Source: Kiloniella laminariae
GTDB lineage: Bacteria > Pseudomonadota > Alphaproteobacteria > Kiloniellales > Kiloniellaceae
DNA: 64,000 bases
Reading direction: 5' to 3'
Assembly (NCBI RefSeq): GCF_027214005.1
Contig: NZ_JAPWGY010000001.1
Location: 1 to 64,000 of the forward strand
Shown in pieces: positions 63,960 to 64,000 of the stretch. Each line of letters starts with the position of its first letter. Within the stretch, counting starts at the first letter, position 1. Position numbers and translations under genes: made by a program. Below the pieces are notes generated by a model, which did not search any database, was not told the DNA's origin, and was given only the letters and a program-made list of their open reading frames with translations.

Positions 63960-64000
63960 GGTTCTGTAATTGATATCGAGAAAATCGATTGATCATATCA

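Overview
The window reads as an ordinary, gene-dense stretch of chromosome (about 59 protein genes, one tRNA) from an alphaproteobacterium, most plausibly a marine member of the Rhodospirillales sense lato. Supporting signs are an alphaproteobacterial type LexA box (GTTC-N7-GTTC), a fused cysNC gene beside cysD, an ECF41 sigma factor, an ovothiol gene (ovoA), several stand-alone periplasmic substrate-binding proteins, and roughly balanced base composition. I see no prophage, insertion sequence, integrase or CRISPR array. The taxonomic placement is inference.

Layout. 1-4,900: initiator tRNA with terminator, a small STAS-like protein, an amphi-Trp protein, an ECF41 sigma/carboxymuconolactone decarboxylase pair with a well-matching ECF41 promoter, a P1-family peptidase, a heptamer tandem repeat and the folate gene fau. 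5,000-7,700: a quinone/electrophile-stress type operon (wrbA, isochorismatase-like hydrolase, pirin) divergent from an HxlR regulator. 7,700-15,250: two DEAD-box RNA helicases, each with a candidate tiny gene next to its 5' end, a Kef-type antiporter, a periplasmic binding protein, arfB and a glutathione S-transferase. 15,500-17,900: a four-gene outer-membrane lipoprotein operon (CsgG-like, PEGA-like, DUF4810, DUF799). 18,100-22,700: phospholipid genes (plsC, cdsA, a CDP-alcohol transferase with altered metal ligands) and a saccharopine-reductase-like/DCC pair. 22,800-31,200: binding proteins, cupin, LysE exporter with Lrp regulator, ovoA divergent from a serine/threonine dehydratase, and a DM13 protein under a TetR regulator. 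31,400-37,500: a membrane sensor kinase with Tyr in place of the phospho-accepting His, a DMT transporter, an SOS-controlled radical SAM protein, GNAT and DUF983. 37,600-46,200: a kinase-M23-aminotransferase fusion with divergent Lrp regulator, TetR/EamA, AraC, FMN reductase, YceI, gmhA and gmhB. 46,200-49,600: an AT-rich leader and the sulfate-activation operon cysD-cysNC. 49,800-60,000: a complete fatty-acid beta-oxidation operon headed by an acyltransferase/alpha-beta-hydrolase fusion. 60,000-64,000: polyamine-type genes (flavin amine oxidase, speE), a YceI lipoprotein and a LysR regulator.

How the genes work together. FadD activates fatty acids, FadE, FadB and FadA carry out the oxidation cycle, and the leading acyltransferase fusion probably links this to lipid turnover. 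PlsC, CdsA and the CDP-alcohol transferase form a compact phosphatidic acid to phospholipid branch. CysD and CysNC make PAPS from sulfate. The most unusual items are residue-level: a histidine kinase lacking its His, a fused hydrolase lacking its nucleophilic Ser, a CDP-alcohol transferase with two Asp to Asn changes, and a three-enzyme fusion likely to phosphorylate and then eliminate a hydroxy-amino compound. No single clearly novel defence or mobile system was found.
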